DNA of 64,000 bases from Henriciella sp. (GTDB taxonomy: Bacteria > Pseudomonadota > Alphaproteobacteria > Caulobacterales > Hyphomonadaceae). Below are positions 1-9,258 of the stretch, piece by piece (the first letter of the stretch is position 1; each line of letters begins with the position of its first letter). A model generated the notes under the pieces. It saw nothing but the letters and a program-made list of their open reading frames with translations. It made no database searches and had not been told where the DNA came from. A program made the position numbers and the translations under genes. The stretch is from contig NZ_JAPYPG010000002.1 in NCBI RefSeq assembly GCF_029937755.1, positions 349,648 to 413,647 of the forward strand, written 5' to 3'.

Positions 1-95
1 ATCGTTTTTCAATAATTAATTCTACGTAATGTTACGATTGTAATGTATCCGTCACGTCTTTCCCTTGGCCGCGCATCACTATAGCTCCTTTGCGC

Positions 96-1475
96 ATGGC
101 CCGATCCACGATTGCCTTCGTCTGCCAGAGCTGTGGTGCCACTCATCCGAAATGGGCCGGACGCTGCGAAGCGTGCGGGGCCTGGAATACGCTAGTTGAG
201 GAAGAAACCGCCTCTGCGGCACCGGGCGGGCTGGCGGCTCCGAAGACGCTCTCGAAGAAGGCCGGCAAGGCCGAGCTCACCTCCCTTAGTGCTGTCAGTG
301 AGGCACCGGCCCGCCACGTCATCGGCGTCGACGAACTCGACCGGGTCTTCGGTGGTGGGCTCGTCCCCTCTTCCGCGACATTGATTGGTGGTGACCCGGG
401 TATCGGCAAATCCACGCTCCTTCTGCAAGTTGCTGCCCGGCTTGCCCGTAACGGATTGAAGACCGTGTACGTGTCTGGTGAGGAGGCTGCTGCCCAGATT
501 CAGGAGCGCGCACGCCGCCTGAAAGTTGCCGAAAGCCCCGTCGATCTCGCCACGGAAACCGATCTGCGCAAGGTGCTCTCCACCCTTAAAGCCGCGCAGC
601 CGGAGTTCGTTGTCATCGACTCGATCCAGACCATGTGGTCCGACAGCCTGGAGGCAGCCCCCGGCTCGGTCGCCCAGGTCCGTGCCTGTGCGCAGGAGCT
701 GACACGCTGGGCGAAGAAATCCGGCGTGGCACTCGTGCTCGTCGGCCATGTCACCAAGGAGGGCCAGATCGCCGGCCCGCGCGTCGTCGAGCACATGGTC
801 GATACGGTGTTCTATTTCGAGGGCGAACGCGGTCACCAGTTCCGCATCCTGCGCGCGGTGAAGAACCGCTTCGGCCCGACCGACGAGATCGGCATTTTCG
901 AAATGCACACCTACGGCCTGGCGCCCGCGCGCGAGCCGTCGGCCCTCTTCCTGTCCAGCGATAGCGAGACGTCGGGCGGTGCGGCTGTCTTCGCTGCAAT
1001 GGAAGGGTCACGCCCCGTCCTCGCCGAAGTACAAGCGCTCGTCTCGAACTCGGCCTACGGAACGCCACGGCGCAGTATTGTCGGCTGGGACGCCAATCGC
1101 CTTGCGATGGTTCTCGCCGTTCTGGAAGCGCGCTGCGGGGTCTCTCTTGGTGGGCGTGATGTCTATCTCTCGGTCGCAGGCGGCTACCGAATCAATGAGC
1201 CGGCAGGCGATGTCGCTGCCGCTGCGGCCCTGCTTACCTCTCTTGCTGACAAGCCTGCACCGGAAAAATCCGTCTTCTTCGGTGAAATAGCGCTCTCCGG
1301 CACGATCCGGCCGGTTGCGCGGATGGATCAGCGGCTTAAAGAGGCACAGAGACTGGGCTTTCGTCACGCATTTGTCCCGGATGGCAGCTACTCGGCAATT
1401 GAAGGGTTGACCGTGACGGCCCTCACACGGCTATCTGAACTCGTAGAGTTACTTGGTCCGGATACAGACGCATGA
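96..1475 (+). CDS. radA: DNA repair protein RadA (Sms)
   Basis: Bacterial RadA is a RecA-like ATPase that drives branch migration during recombinational repair. The N-terminus has a four-cysteine zinc finger (CQSCG and CEACG) at about residues 10-30, followed by a Walker A motif GGDPGIGKST near residue 100. The RadA-specific KNRFG motif is present, and a C-terminal Lon-protease-like region with SVAGG follows. I place the start at the ATG at 96; a TTG two codons upstream (90) is possible, and no clear ribosome binding site decides between them. The length of 459 aa is normal. The stop overlaps the next gene by four bases (ATGA), so radA and cvpA are probably co-translated. Confidence 0.95.
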   Translation: MARSTIAFVCQSCGATHPKWAGRCEACGAWNTLVEEETASAAPGGLAAPKTLSKKAGKAELTSLSAVSEAPARHVIGVDELDRVFGGGLVPSSATLIGGDPGIGKSTLLLQVAARLARNGLKTVYVSGEEAAAQIQERARRLKVAESPVDLATETDLRKVLSTLKAAQPEFVVIDSIQTMWSDSLEAAPGSVAQVRACAQELTRWAKKSGVALVLVGHVTKEGQIAGPRVVEHMVDTVFYFEGERGHQFRILRAVKNRFGPTDEIGIFEMHTYGLAPAREPSALFLSSDSETSGGAAVFAAMEGSRPVLAEVQALVSNSAYGTPRRSIVGWDANRLAMVLAVLEARCGVSLGGRDVYLSVAGGYRINEPAGDVAAAAALLTSLADKPAPEKSVFFGEIALSGTIRPVARMDQRLKEAQRLGFRHAFVPDGSYSAIEGLTVTALTRLSELVELLGPDTDA

Positions 1476-2005
1476 TGGACGCCCTCACAGCCTTTGACGC
1501 GATCGTGATCGTCCTTCTGATCATATCGACGCTCATGGCTTTGGCGCGCGGCTTCATGCGTGAACTGGCAACCCTGGGCGCCTTCATCGCCGCACTCGCT
1601 GCCGCCTACTATGCCCGCCTCTTCCTGCGTGACCCTCTGGCCGCGATCATGCCCGCCGATTCGCCGGACTGGTTGCCGGATCTCATCCTGTTCCTGGGCT
1701 TTTTTCTGCTTGTCTATGTTATCGTTGCCTGGTTCGGTGCGAGTCTTTCCAAATCCATTCAGGGCGCCGAAGGCGTTAGCGTTTTCGATCGTGTTGCAGG
1801 GGCAACCTTCGGCTTTGCCCGGGGGGCTGTCGTCCTGATTTTCTTCGTGTTTCTCATGCGGATGGCGCTCGATCAGGATCGCATCCCGGAATGGATTCGC
1901 GACGCGCAGACCTACCCCGTTCTGCAGAATGGCGCCGAGTATGTTGAACGCTACGCGCCTGAGGTTGGCGAGCGCGTTCAACAGCGCATGCCCCTTGACG
2001 AGTGA
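1472..2005 (+). CDS. cvpA: CvpA family inner membrane protein
   Basis: CvpA is a small inner-membrane protein named for colicin V production and often found next to purF; its molecular role is unsettled. The 177-aa product has about four hydrophobic segments spread through residues 1-135 and the typical opening (DAIVIVLLIIS, then ARGFMRE). It starts inside the radA stop codon (ATGA overlap), and purF follows 41 bases later. The radA-cvpA-purF order is common in alphaproteobacteria, which supports the call. A second ATG lies directly after the first. Confidence 0.9.
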   Translation: MMDALTAFDAIVIVLLIISTLMALARGFMRELATLGAFIAALAAAYYARLFLRDPLAAIMPADSPDWLPDLILFLGFFLLVYVIVAWFGASLSKSIQGAEGVSVFDRVAGATFGFARGAVVLIFFVFLMRMALDQDRIPEWIRDAQTYPVLQNGAEYVERYAPEVGERVQQRMPLDE

Positions 2006-2046
2006 CCGGGCCCGGCATACTTCGCTGACAGATTGGTGACAGCGAG

Positions 2047-3492
2047 GTGTCGATGATCTGGGACCATGATGACGACAAGCCTCGCGAAGAGTGTGGCATT
2101 GTAGGCGTCTTCGGACACCCGGAAGCATCCCTTCTGACTGCGCTCGGTCTCCACGCCCTCCAGCATCGCGGACAGGAAGCCTGCGGGATCGCCACCTTCG
2201 ATGGCGAGAAATTCCACAATGAACGCCATATGGGCCTTGTCGGCGAGAATTTCGGTGGTGACCTGACAGCCAGGCTACCGGGCAGCGCGGCCATCGGCCA
2301 CAACCGCTACTCGACCCAGGGCAAGCCTGCCTTGCGCAATATCCAGCCAATTTTCGCCGATCTTGCATCCTCGGGCTTTGCAGTCGCCCACAATGGCAAC
2401 ATCACAAACGCCCGCGCGCTGCGCCGTGACCTGATCGAGAAGGGCGCGATCTTCCAGTCGACCATGGATACGGAAGTCGTCCTGCAACTCGTGGCGCGCA
2501 GCCCGAAGCCGCTGATGCGCGACCGCTTCCAGGATGCCCTCACCTATATTGAGGGCGGGTATGCCCTCGTGGGCCTGACCAACAAGAAGCTCATCGGCGC
2601 CCGCGACCCGATCGGCTTACGCCCGCTCGTGCTTGGCAAGATCGGCAAGGGCTGGGTCCTTGCCTCTGAGACCTGCGCCCTCGACATCATTGGTGCGGAG
2701 TTCGTCCGCGAGATCGAGAATGGCGAAGTGGTGATCATCAGCGAGGAAGGCGTGGAAAGCTACTTCCCCTTCCCGCGCCGCCCTGCAGCGCCGTGCCTGT
2801 TCGAATATGTCTACTTTGCACGCCCTGACAGCGTCGTTCAGGGCCGCAGCGTCTATGAAGTCCGCCGCCGCATGGGCCATCAGCTCGCGCGGGAAAACCC
2901 GGCGGATGTCGATGTCATCGTGCCTGTTCCGGACTCCGGCGTTCCGGCCGCCATTGGCTTTTCTGAAGTCAGCGGCGTGCCTTTCCAGCTCGGCATTATT
3001 CGCAGCCACTATGTCGGTCGGACCTTCATCGAGCCGACCCAGACCGGGCGACAGCGCTCCATCTCACGCAAGCACTCCCCGAACAGGGCCGTCCTCGAAG
3101 GCAAGCGAGTCCTGCTGGTCGATGACTCCATAGTGCGTGGCAACACGTCGAAGAAAATTGTCCAGATGGTTCGCGATGCCGGGGCTCGCGAAGTCCATAT
3201 GCGCTCGGCCAGCCCACCCATCACGCACCCGGATTTCTACGGTATCGACATGGCCGCTCAGTCGGAACTGATGGCGGCCAATCACTCGCTTGAGGAAATG
3301 CGCAACTTCCTCAAGGTCGAGACGCTTGGCTTCCTGTCCGTGCCAGGGCTCTATTCCTCCATCGGTGTCGAACGCAATTCCGAGATGCCGCAATTTGCCG
3401 ACCATTGCTTTACCGGCTGCTACCCGACCCGGCTCGTCGACCATCAGCGTGACGAGAGCGCGAAGGAACGCCAGCTTTCCCTGCTGGACTAA
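2047..3492 (+). CDS. purF: Amidophosphoribosyltransferase (PurF)
   Basis: PurF makes 5-phosphoribosylamine from PRPP and glutamine, the first committed step of purine synthesis. The N-terminal class II glutaminase begins at Cys16 (EECGIVGVFG) after a short propeptide that would be removed to free the catalytic cysteine. The phosphoribosyltransferase signature VLLVDDSIVRG is near residue 360. The gene starts with GTG at 2047; an ATG two codons later is an alternative. Of the positions that bind an iron-sulfur cluster in the Bacillus enzyme, the PCLFEY and HCFTG cysteines are present, but HPDFYGID carries Asp where Bacillus has Cys. The length of 481 aa is normal. Confidence 0.96.
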   Translation: MSMIWDHDDDKPREECGIVGVFGHPEASLLTALGLHALQHRGQEACGIATFDGEKFHNERHMGLVGENFGGDLTARLPGSAAIGHNRYSTQGKPALRNIQPIFADLASSGFAVAHNGNITNARALRRDLIEKGAIFQSTMDTEVVLQLVARSPKPLMRDRFQDALTYIEGGYALVGLTNKKLIGARDPIGLRPLVLGKIGKGWVLASETCALDIIGAEFVREIENGEVVIISEEGVESYFPFPRRPAAPCLFEYVYFARPDSVVQGRSVYEVRRRMGHQLARENPADVDVIVPVPDSGVPAAIGFSEVSGVPFQLGIIRSHYVGRTFIEPTQTGRQRSISRKHSPNRAVLEGKRVLLVDDSIVRGNTSKKIVQMVRDAGAREVHMRSASPPITHPDFYGIDMAAQSELMAANHSLEEMRNFLKVETLGFLSVPGLYSSIGVERNSEMPQFADHCFTGCYPTRLVDHQRDESAKERQLSLLD

Positions 3493-3519
3493 GCGCGCCG
3501 ACGGATTTAGTCCGCCCCC

Positions 3520-4218
3520 ATGGAAAAACGCATCACACTCGTGACCGGTGCCTCACGCGGCATCGGCAAGGCCGCCGCGCTCGAACTCGCTCGCAAGGGG
3601 CATCATGTCGTGGCCACGGCCCGCTCGAAACTGGCGCTGGAAAAGCTCGATGACGAGATCAGGGCCGAAGGCGGCAGCGCCACGCTGGTTCCGATGGACC
3701 TGAAGGAAAAGACCGCCTTCGAGACCCTCGGCCAGGCGCTCGCGACCAAGTTCGGCCGGCTGGACGGACTGCTCGCAAATGCCGGCATTCTCGGAACCCT
3801 CGGACCGCTCCAGGCCATCGGGCCGCGCAGTTTCGAGGAAACCATCGAAGTCAATCTCACGGCCAACTGGCGGCTGATCCGGGCCATGGCACCGCTTCTG
3901 CAGCGCTCAGACAGCCCGCGTGCAGTGTTCATTACCTCAGGCGTAGTGCCACGCCCGCGCGCCTTCTGGGGCCCCTACCAGGCGTCCAAGGCCGGGCTTG
4001 AAGCGCTTGTCGCCGGCTGGGCGGACGAGAACGAGAATCTGAAGCTCCGCGCCAACCTGTTCGATCCTGGGGCCACCCGCACCGGCATGCGCGCTGAAGC
4101 CATGCCGAGCGAAGACCCGATGACACTTCCGACGCCGGAAGAGGTCGTGCAGAAACTTGTCCCGATGCTTGAAGAAAGCGAGACAAGAACAGGCGCGCGG
4201 ATCTCTTTCCGCGACTAG
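3520..4218 (+). CDS. SDR family NAD(P)-dependent oxidoreductase
   Basis: A short-chain dehydrogenase/reductase of 232 aa with a complete classical fold. It has the nucleotide-binding TGASRGIG at residues 9-16, the NAG motif, the catalytic serine in FITSG, and the YxxxK pair in YQASK. The substrate cannot be read from sequence. It lies 27 bases after purF in the same direction, and this purF-SDR linkage is often kept in alphaproteobacteria, so it may share the purF transcript. It ends 4 bases from the convergent der gene. Confidence 0.9.
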   Translation: MEKRITLVTGASRGIGKAAALELARKGHHVVATARSKLALEKLDDEIRAEGGSATLVPMDLKEKTAFETLGQALATKFGRLDGLLANAGILGTLGPLQAIGPRSFEETIEVNLTANWRLIRAMAPLLQRSDSPRAVFITSGVVPRPRAFWGPYQASKAGLEALVAGWADENENLKLRANLFDPGATRTGMRAEAMPSEDPMTLPTPEEVVQKLVPMLEESETRTGARISFRD

Positions 4219-4222
4219 GCGG

Positions 4223-5752
4223 CTACTTCTTCCGCCGCCCTTGCGCCTTGTCGGCATAGGGATTGGCACCCTGGCGCACGAATAGCCGAATCGGTACGCC
4301 CTGCATGTCGAAGGCTTCGCGAATACCATTGACGAGGAAGCGCTTGTACTGCTCCGGCATATGATCGCCGCGTGAAGCGATCAGCACGAAGGTCGGTGGA
4401 CGCGATTTCATCTGCGCCATGTAGCGCGGCTTGATGCGCTTGCCGTGGACAGCCGGTGGCGGATGGCGCTCAATCGTATAGCGCAGCCAACGATTGAGAT
4501 CGCCCGTCTTCACACGCGCACACCAGTCATCATAGACCTTGGCCACGGCCGGCATGAAGCGCTCGACGCGCTTGCCGGTGAGGCCTGACAGCGTCACGAG
4601 CGGCGCGCCTTTGGCATTCGGCAGGAGGCGTTTGGCGAGGTCGGTCAGCTCACGCATTTTCTGGGCGTGGTTCTCGACCGTATCCCACTTGGAAATGACG
4701 AAGACGAGTCCGCGGCCCTCGCGAACAGCGAGGTCGGCAATCTGCAGGTCCTGCTTCTCGAAGGCATCATCCGGATCCATGACGAGCGCGATGATGTCGG
4801 CATATTTGAGCGTGCGAACCGTCTCACCGGTCGACATACGCTCCAGCTTCTCCTGGACTCGGGATTTCCGGCGCAGGCCGGCTGTATCGACCAGCTTCAC
4901 CTTGCGGCCCTCATACATCCAGTCGACTGAAATCGAGTCCCGCGTAATGCCGGCTTCGGGGCCGGTGAGGACACGCTGTTCGCCGAGTAACTGGTTGATG
5001 AGGGTGGATTTGCCGGCATTCGGGCGCCCGACAATGGCGAGCCGGATGGGCTTCTTCTTCGCTTCCTCGCGCGCGGCGAGCTGGGCTTCCGCCTCAGCGG
5101 CATCATCGATACCGGCGGCTTCGAGACGCGCCGTCAGCTCTTCGTCCGACAGGTTCGGATCGTCGACGTCAATCTCGGCCAGCTGGTCGAGCACTTCGTC
5201 ATTGAAGCCTTCGCCCTCGGCCGCATCATCCTCGGCGAAAGCGGCTTCGAAAGCTTCCTCGCCAAGCGCTGTACGAATGGCGGAGTAGAGATCTCCCATC
5301 CCCTCGCCATGCGCGCCGGAAAGGCCGACCGGTTCTCCGAAGCCAAGTCCCCAGGCTTCCGCGATACCAATATCGCCCTGACGCCCCTCAGCCTTGTTGG
5401 CCGCCAGCACGACGGGAAGGTCCGCCTTGCGCAGGACCTCGGCAAAACTCTCATCGGTTGGCGTAACGCCATCACGCGCATCGATCATGAAGAGCGCAAG
5501 CTCCGCCTCGCGGATAGCCGTCTCGGTCTGATGGCGCATGCGGGATTCGAGGGAATCGTCATGGACGTCCTCAAAGCCGGCAGTATCGATCAGGACAAGC
5601 GGCAGGTCAGCCAGCCGGCCCGGTGCTTCCTTCCGGTCACGCGTCACACCCGGCTGGTCATCGACCAGCGCGAGCTGCTTCCCCGCAAGACGGTTGAACA
5701 AGGTCGACTTCCCGACATTCGGGCGGCCGACAATCGCGATCTTCAACGGCAT
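4223..5752 (-). CDS. der: Ribosome assembly GTPase Der (EngA)
   Basis: Der is an essential GTPase with two tandem G domains that helps assemble the 50S ribosomal subunit. The first domain has GRPNVGKS at residues 8-15 and DTAGF; the second has GRPNAGKS near residue 243 and DTAGLRRK. An acidic linker of about 60 residues, rich in Glu, Asp and Ala, separates them. The KH-like C-terminal domain ends in a basic tail (KAQGRRKK). In the second domain the usual NKxD guanine-recognition motif reads SKWD. It is the last gene of the leftward panB-TPR-bamB-der run. Confidence 0.96.
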   Translation of the reverse strand: MPLKIAIVGRPNVGKSTLFNRLAGKQLALVDDQPGVTRDRKEAPGRLADLPLVLIDTAGFEDVHDDSLESRMRHQTETAIREAELALFMIDARDGVTPTDESFAEVLRKADLPVVLAANKAEGRQGDIGIAEAWGLGFGEPVGLSGAHGEGMGDLYSAIRTALGEEAFEAAFAEDDAAEGEGFNDEVLDQLAEIDVDDPNLSDEELTARLEAAGIDDAAEAEAQLAAREEAKKKPIRLAIVGRPNAGKSTLINQLLGEQRVLTGPEAGITRDSISVDWMYEGRKVKLVDTAGLRRKSRVQEKLERMSTGETVRTLKYADIIALVMDPDDAFEKQDLQIADLAVREGRGLVFVISKWDTVENHAQKMRELTDLAKRLLPNAKGAPLVTLSGLTGKRVERFMPAVAKVYDDWCARVKTGDLNRWLRYTIERHPPPAVHGKRIKPRYMAQMKSRPPTFVLIASRGDHMPEQYKRFLVNGIREAFDMQGVPIRLFVRQGANPYADKAQGRRKK

Positions 5753-5806
5753 GAGCCGCCCCTTCTGGAATAGCGCCCCGGCCCGTGCGGAGCAAAACGC
5801 GATCCC

Positions 5807-7153
5807 TTAGCGGATCGCGATCAGGCGCGCATCATCTGTCAACACAAAGAGTTTGTCGCCAACTGAAATCGGTTCGAGATAGACAGGGTCGCCAAGGTCC
5901 AGCGTGCCCATGCGTTCGCCGGTCGTCGGAGACAGGGCAATCAGCCCGCCCAGCGAATTGACGACGATCACCTGGTTCGAGGCGACGATCGGTCCGGAAT
6001 AGGCGATCCGGCCCTTTTTCTTCTTCTCTTTCTCGTAACGGCGAAGCTCCGTCACCCAGAAGACCTCGCCGCTATTGGCCTGAATGGCGGCCACGCGGCC
6101 ATCGGTTCCGGCCACGAAGATGTAGTTACCGACGAGAGCCGGCGCAGAGGTCGAGCCGACTGGCTGGACCCAGACCCGGTTGCCGGTGCGTCCGTCAATC
6201 GCGGCCATGACGCCAGACTGGTTGGCAGCAAAGACCAACCCGCCGCCGATCACCGGGCGCGAGGCAATATCATTGATCGAGGAGATCGGCGTAAACCGGC
6301 CGGGGCGCGACAGGGCTTCCGTCCAGAGACGGCGGCCATTGGCGGCCAGGTAGGCGATGATCTCGCCCGAGGAATAAGGTGTGATGACAATATCCTCGAT
6401 TGCCGCAGAACTCGGCGACCCCAGAACGCGGGCCGATTCCGCGATGGCCTGGTCTGACCACAGCACCCGGCCCGAATTCACATCAAGGGCAAAAACCTCA
6501 TTATTGTTGGACGAGACATAGGCGCGGCCATCCTTGACCGTCGGAGACCCGGTCATCGGCGCTTCCATGTCCGTGCGCCAGACTTCCGCTCCGTTCGACG
6601 TATCGAGCGCACTGACAAAGCCGAAGCCGCTGGCAACGATCAAACGGTCGCCGGCGACAGCCAGGCCCGAACCAATGCCGACCTCGTCACGGCTATTGCC
6701 GGATTTCATCTCACGCTGCCAAAGGCGCTTACCTGTATTGATGTCGAAGGCACGAACCGTCTGGCGGGAATCGACAACGTATATCGCCGTGCTGCTGGCA
6801 ACAGGGGGAGAGGTGAGCGCGGACTTGCGCGTCGAGCCGCGGCCAGCATCAACACTCCAGGCCACCTGGAGGCTCGAGGCCGCAGCGACATGCCCGGCCG
6901 TCTTGGTGGCAGACGCTCCAGCTTGCGGCCAGCTATCGAGCGGTTGCGCTGCCGGCAGGGTAATCTCCCTGCCCTCGAGGTCAGCACTTGCTTCGATGAC
7001 TTCATCCCCGAGCACCATCTCGATGCGACCGGCTTTCTCTTCAGCAGACAGGCGTTCCTTCTCGGCCTTGCTCTGGCCGAGGATGGAACAGCCTCCCAGC
7101 GTGAGCAGGAGGACGCCCCCAAGGGCGAAACGTGCGCGTGTCGACATCGTCAT
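5807..7153 (-). CDS. bamB: BamB-like outer membrane assembly lipoprotein (PQQ beta-propeller)
   Basis: BamB is a periplasmic lipoprotein of the BAM complex, which inserts beta-barrel proteins into the outer membrane. The 448-aa product has a lipoprotein signal with lipobox LGGC near residue 20. It then shows repeated PQQ-type propeller blades (for example GKRLWQRE, GAEVWRTDM, NRVWVQPVG). The start codon overlaps the stop of the upstream TPR gene (ATGA). The TPR-bamB-der order matches the conserved yfgM-bamB-der cluster of other proteobacteria, which makes BamB more likely than a PQQ dehydrogenase fragment. Confidence 0.9.
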   Translation of the reverse strand: MTMSTRARFALGGVLLLTLGGCSILGQSKAEKERLSAEEKAGRIEMVLGDEVIEASADLEGREITLPAAQPLDSWPQAGASATKTAGHVAAASSLQVAWSVDAGRGSTRKSALTSPPVASSTAIYVVDSRQTVRAFDINTGKRLWQREMKSGNSRDEVGIGSGLAVAGDRLIVASGFGFVSALDTSNGAEVWRTDMEAPMTGSPTVKDGRAYVSSNNNEVFALDVNSGRVLWSDQAIAESARVLGSPSSAAIEDIVITPYSSGEIIAYLAANGRRLWTEALSRPGRFTPISSINDIASRPVIGGGLVFAANQSGVMAAIDGRTGNRVWVQPVGSTSAPALVGNYIFVAGTDGRVAAIQANSGEVFWVTELRRYEKEKKKKGRIAYSGPIVASNQVIVVNSLGGLIALSPTTGERMGTLDLGDPVYLEPISVGDKLFVLTDDARLIAIR

Positions 7154-7875
7154 TCCGGTTGTTCTCCATCGGTTGCTGGCGCACCGCTTTCAATGTCAGC
7201 AGGCTCCGCCGCCTCCGTCCCGCTTGTGTCAGCCTCCTCGGCTGCCGGCAGCGTATTAAGCGCATAGCGCGCACGTTGCTGGACGCCCTGGGGCACGTTG
7301 GCGAGGAATCTCAGATCATTGAAGGCCGTACGGGCATACTCATAGTCCTCCTCGGCCACGGCTTTTGCCGCGACGAGTTCCATAGCGAGGGCGCCGAACT
7401 GGCTTTCTTCATCCATGAGGGGGCCGAGATATTCTTCGGTTTCGGCCCGCGTCATGGCGTTCGATTTCAGGTAAGCCGCCTTGATGAGCGACAGCTTTCC
7501 GATCGGTGTTTCAGTATTGGCCGCCTGCTCCAGCGCGGCAATCGCGCCAGCGAGATCGGCACTGCCCTGCAGGCGTGCTTCGGCAAGGTAATTCGACGCC
7601 AGCGGCGCGATGCGGGCTTCGCTGTTGGCCAGCTCGGAGAAGTTTTCCGCAGCGGCCTGGTAGTTCTGTTCCTCGAGACTGGTGCGCGCCGCTTCGAACT
7701 GGCTCGCGCTCTCCTCGACGGTCTGCGCCGTGCGATGTTGAAGGTACTCATTCAGCGCGACGCCGCCGATCAGAAGGGCCGCAGCGATGTAGGCGAAAAC
7801 GCCGTACTTCTTCCACAACCGCGCGGCGCGGTCCTGGCGGAGGCCTTCCTCGACTTCCTCAAAGATATCAGCCAC
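7150..7875 (-). CDS. YfgM-like TPR membrane protein
   Basis: The 241-aa protein has a short cytoplasmic N-terminus (ADIFEEVEEGLRQDR) and one membrane helix at about residues 25-43 (YGVFAYIAAALLIGGVAL). The periplasmic part is alanine- and glutamate-rich and predicted helical, as in YfgM. Known YfgM interacts with the Sec translocon and periplasmic chaperones. It lies directly upstream of bamB with a 4-base overlap, as in many proteobacteria. The C-terminus is acidic and low in complexity. Confidence 0.82.
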   Translation of the reverse strand: MADIFEEVEEGLRQDRAARLWKKYGVFAYIAAALLIGGVALNEYLQHRTAQTVEESASQFEAARTSLEEQNYQAAAENFSELANSEARIAPLASNYLAEARLQGSADLAGAIAALEQAANTETPIGKLSLIKAAYLKSNAMTRAETEEYLGPLMDEESQFGALAMELVAAKAVAEEDYEYARTAFNDLRFLANVPQGVQQRARYALNTLPAAEEADTSGTEAAEPADIESGAPATDGEQPE

Positions 7876-7964
7876 TTGGCGTACTCCGGTCTCTGGCTGC
7901 CGTGCAATTCTCGCGCACCCTAACCCCGGGGCCTGCCCCCGGCAACGCGCGAAAGCGGTTCAGC

Positions 7965-8786
7965 CTATTGTTTCGTCAGCTTGTAGGTTTCGGCCTTGTC
8001 AGGGAAGCGGCGGGCGCGAACATCGGCGGCGTAGGTCTCGACCGCTTTTGTGATTTCCGTGCGCAGGTCGTGATACTTCCGGACGAATTTCGGCGTCCAG
8101 TCGAAGATGCCAAGCATGTCCGGCGTGACGAGGACCTGTCCATCGCAGGTAGCCGATGCACCGATACCGATGGTCGGGCAGGCAACGGACTGTGTGATCT
8201 CCTCAGCGAGATCTTCCGCCACCCCTTCGATCACGATGGCGAACGCGCCGGCTTGCTCCGCCGCCCGCGCTTCCTCGATCACGCGCTTGCGCTCAGTATC
8301 GTTGCGCCCCTGCGCCTTGAAACCGCCTGTGACATTGATCGCCTGCGGGCGCAGTCCGACATGTCCCATTACCGGCACGCCCCGCTCGACGAGGTGCGCG
8401 ATCTGGTGGGCGGCATAGGCGCCGCTTTCAAGCTTCACCGCCTGACAGCCTGTTTCCTTCATGATGCGCGCGGCATTCTCGAAGGCCGTGTCGGCATTGG
8501 TCTCGTAAGACCCGAACGGCATATCAACGACGACGAATGCCTGTTTCGAGCCGCGCATCACGGCCTGGCCATGCAGGATCATCATCTCCATGGTGACCCC
8601 GACCGGCGTCTCCAGGCCATGGACCACCATGCCCACGGAATCACCGACAAGCAGGACGTCGCAATGCGGATCCAGTAGCTCGGCCGTCGGCGCATCATAG
8701 GCCGTCAGGACAACCAGGGGCTGCTGGCCCTTGGCCGAAGCGATATCTCGAACCGTCTTGCGGCGAATCTGCGTTTGTTTCGACAT
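7965..8786 (-). CDS. panB: 3-methyl-2-oxobutanoate hydroxymethyltransferase (PanB)
   Basis: PanB transfers a hydroxymethyl group from 5,10-methylenetetrahydrofolate to 2-oxoisovalerate, making ketopantoate for pantothenate and coenzyme A. The start is the ATG at 8786 (MSKQTQIRRKTV); an open frame runs further upstream but lacks family similarity. Family motifs include LTAYDAPTAELLD, LLVGDSVGMVVHG and MGHVGLRPQ. The length of 273 aa is normal. It heads the leftward group that continues to der, with an 89-base gap before the TPR gene. Confidence 0.95.
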   Translation of the reverse strand: MSKQTQIRRKTVRDIASAKGQQPLVVLTAYDAPTAELLDPHCDVLLVGDSVGMVVHGLETPVGVTMEMMILHGQAVMRGSKQAFVVVDMPFGSYETNADTAFENAARIMKETGCQAVKLESGAYAAHQIAHLVERGVPVMGHVGLRPQAINVTGGFKAQGRNDTERKRVIEEARAAEQAGAFAIVIEGVAEDLAEEITQSVACPTIGIGASATCDGQVLVTPDMLGIFDWTPKFVRKYHDLRTEITKAVETYAADVRARRFPDKAETYKLTKQ

Positions 8787-8828
8787 GCGAGCTGCCTTAG
8801 CGCGCCACCTTCGCAATCTCAAGAAACC

Positions 8829-9254
8829 ATGTTTCTAATGCGCGCCGTGATGTCTTCCTCCTCCCGCCTTCTGCTTAATGCAGCCCTGTACGGTCTCGGT
8901 GCGTTTGCGATCGGTTTCACTTTCGGTGTGCTGAGGGAACTGGTGTTTATTCCCCGGTTTGGTGAGCGTACCGGCCACCTGTTGGAATTTCCGCTGGTAA
9001 CCGGCTGCATCGTTGTATTCGGATGGTGGCTGGCGCGCCTGAAAGGAAGCCGGCCTTCCGCCGCTCTCCTGTTCGGTGTTGGCGGCGTCGGCGTGCTGCT
9101 GGCTATCGAAAGCGCTTTCGCCCTCGGCTTCCTTGGCATGAGCCTCGAAGACTATCTGGCAACCTTCAACCTGGCTCAGGGCGCCCTCTTTCCATACGCC
9201 CTCGCCCTGATGGCGATCGCACCCTTCCTGTCGGCATGGAGCGCGCGTCGCTGA
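8829..9254 (+). CDS. Small integral membrane protein of unknown function
   Basis: I do not recognise a family with confidence. The product of about 141 aa has four hydrophobic segments (starting LLLNAALYGLGAFAIGFTFG, FPLVTGCIVVFGWWLA, AALLFGVGGVGVLLA and LFPYALALMAIAPFL), with a conserved-looking RELVFIPRFGERTGHLLE between the first two. Starts at 8829, 8838 and 8847 are all possible and none has a strong ribosome binding site. It is divergent from panB and ends 4 bases before the convergent NnrU-family gene. Confidence 0.65.
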   Translation: MFLMRAVMSSSSRLLLNAALYGLGAFAIGFTFGVLRELVFIPRFGERTGHLLEFPLVTGCIVVFGWWLARLKGSRPSAALLFGVGGVGVLLAIESAFALGFLGMSLEDYLATFNLAQGALFPYALALMAIAPFLSAWSARR

Positions 9255-9258
9255 ACCG

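Noticed and set aside
7915-7945. Small GC hairpin (CCGGGG and CCCCGG) between panB and the TPR gene as a terminator
   Set aside because: The stem is only 6 bases with no T-tract, too weak to call.
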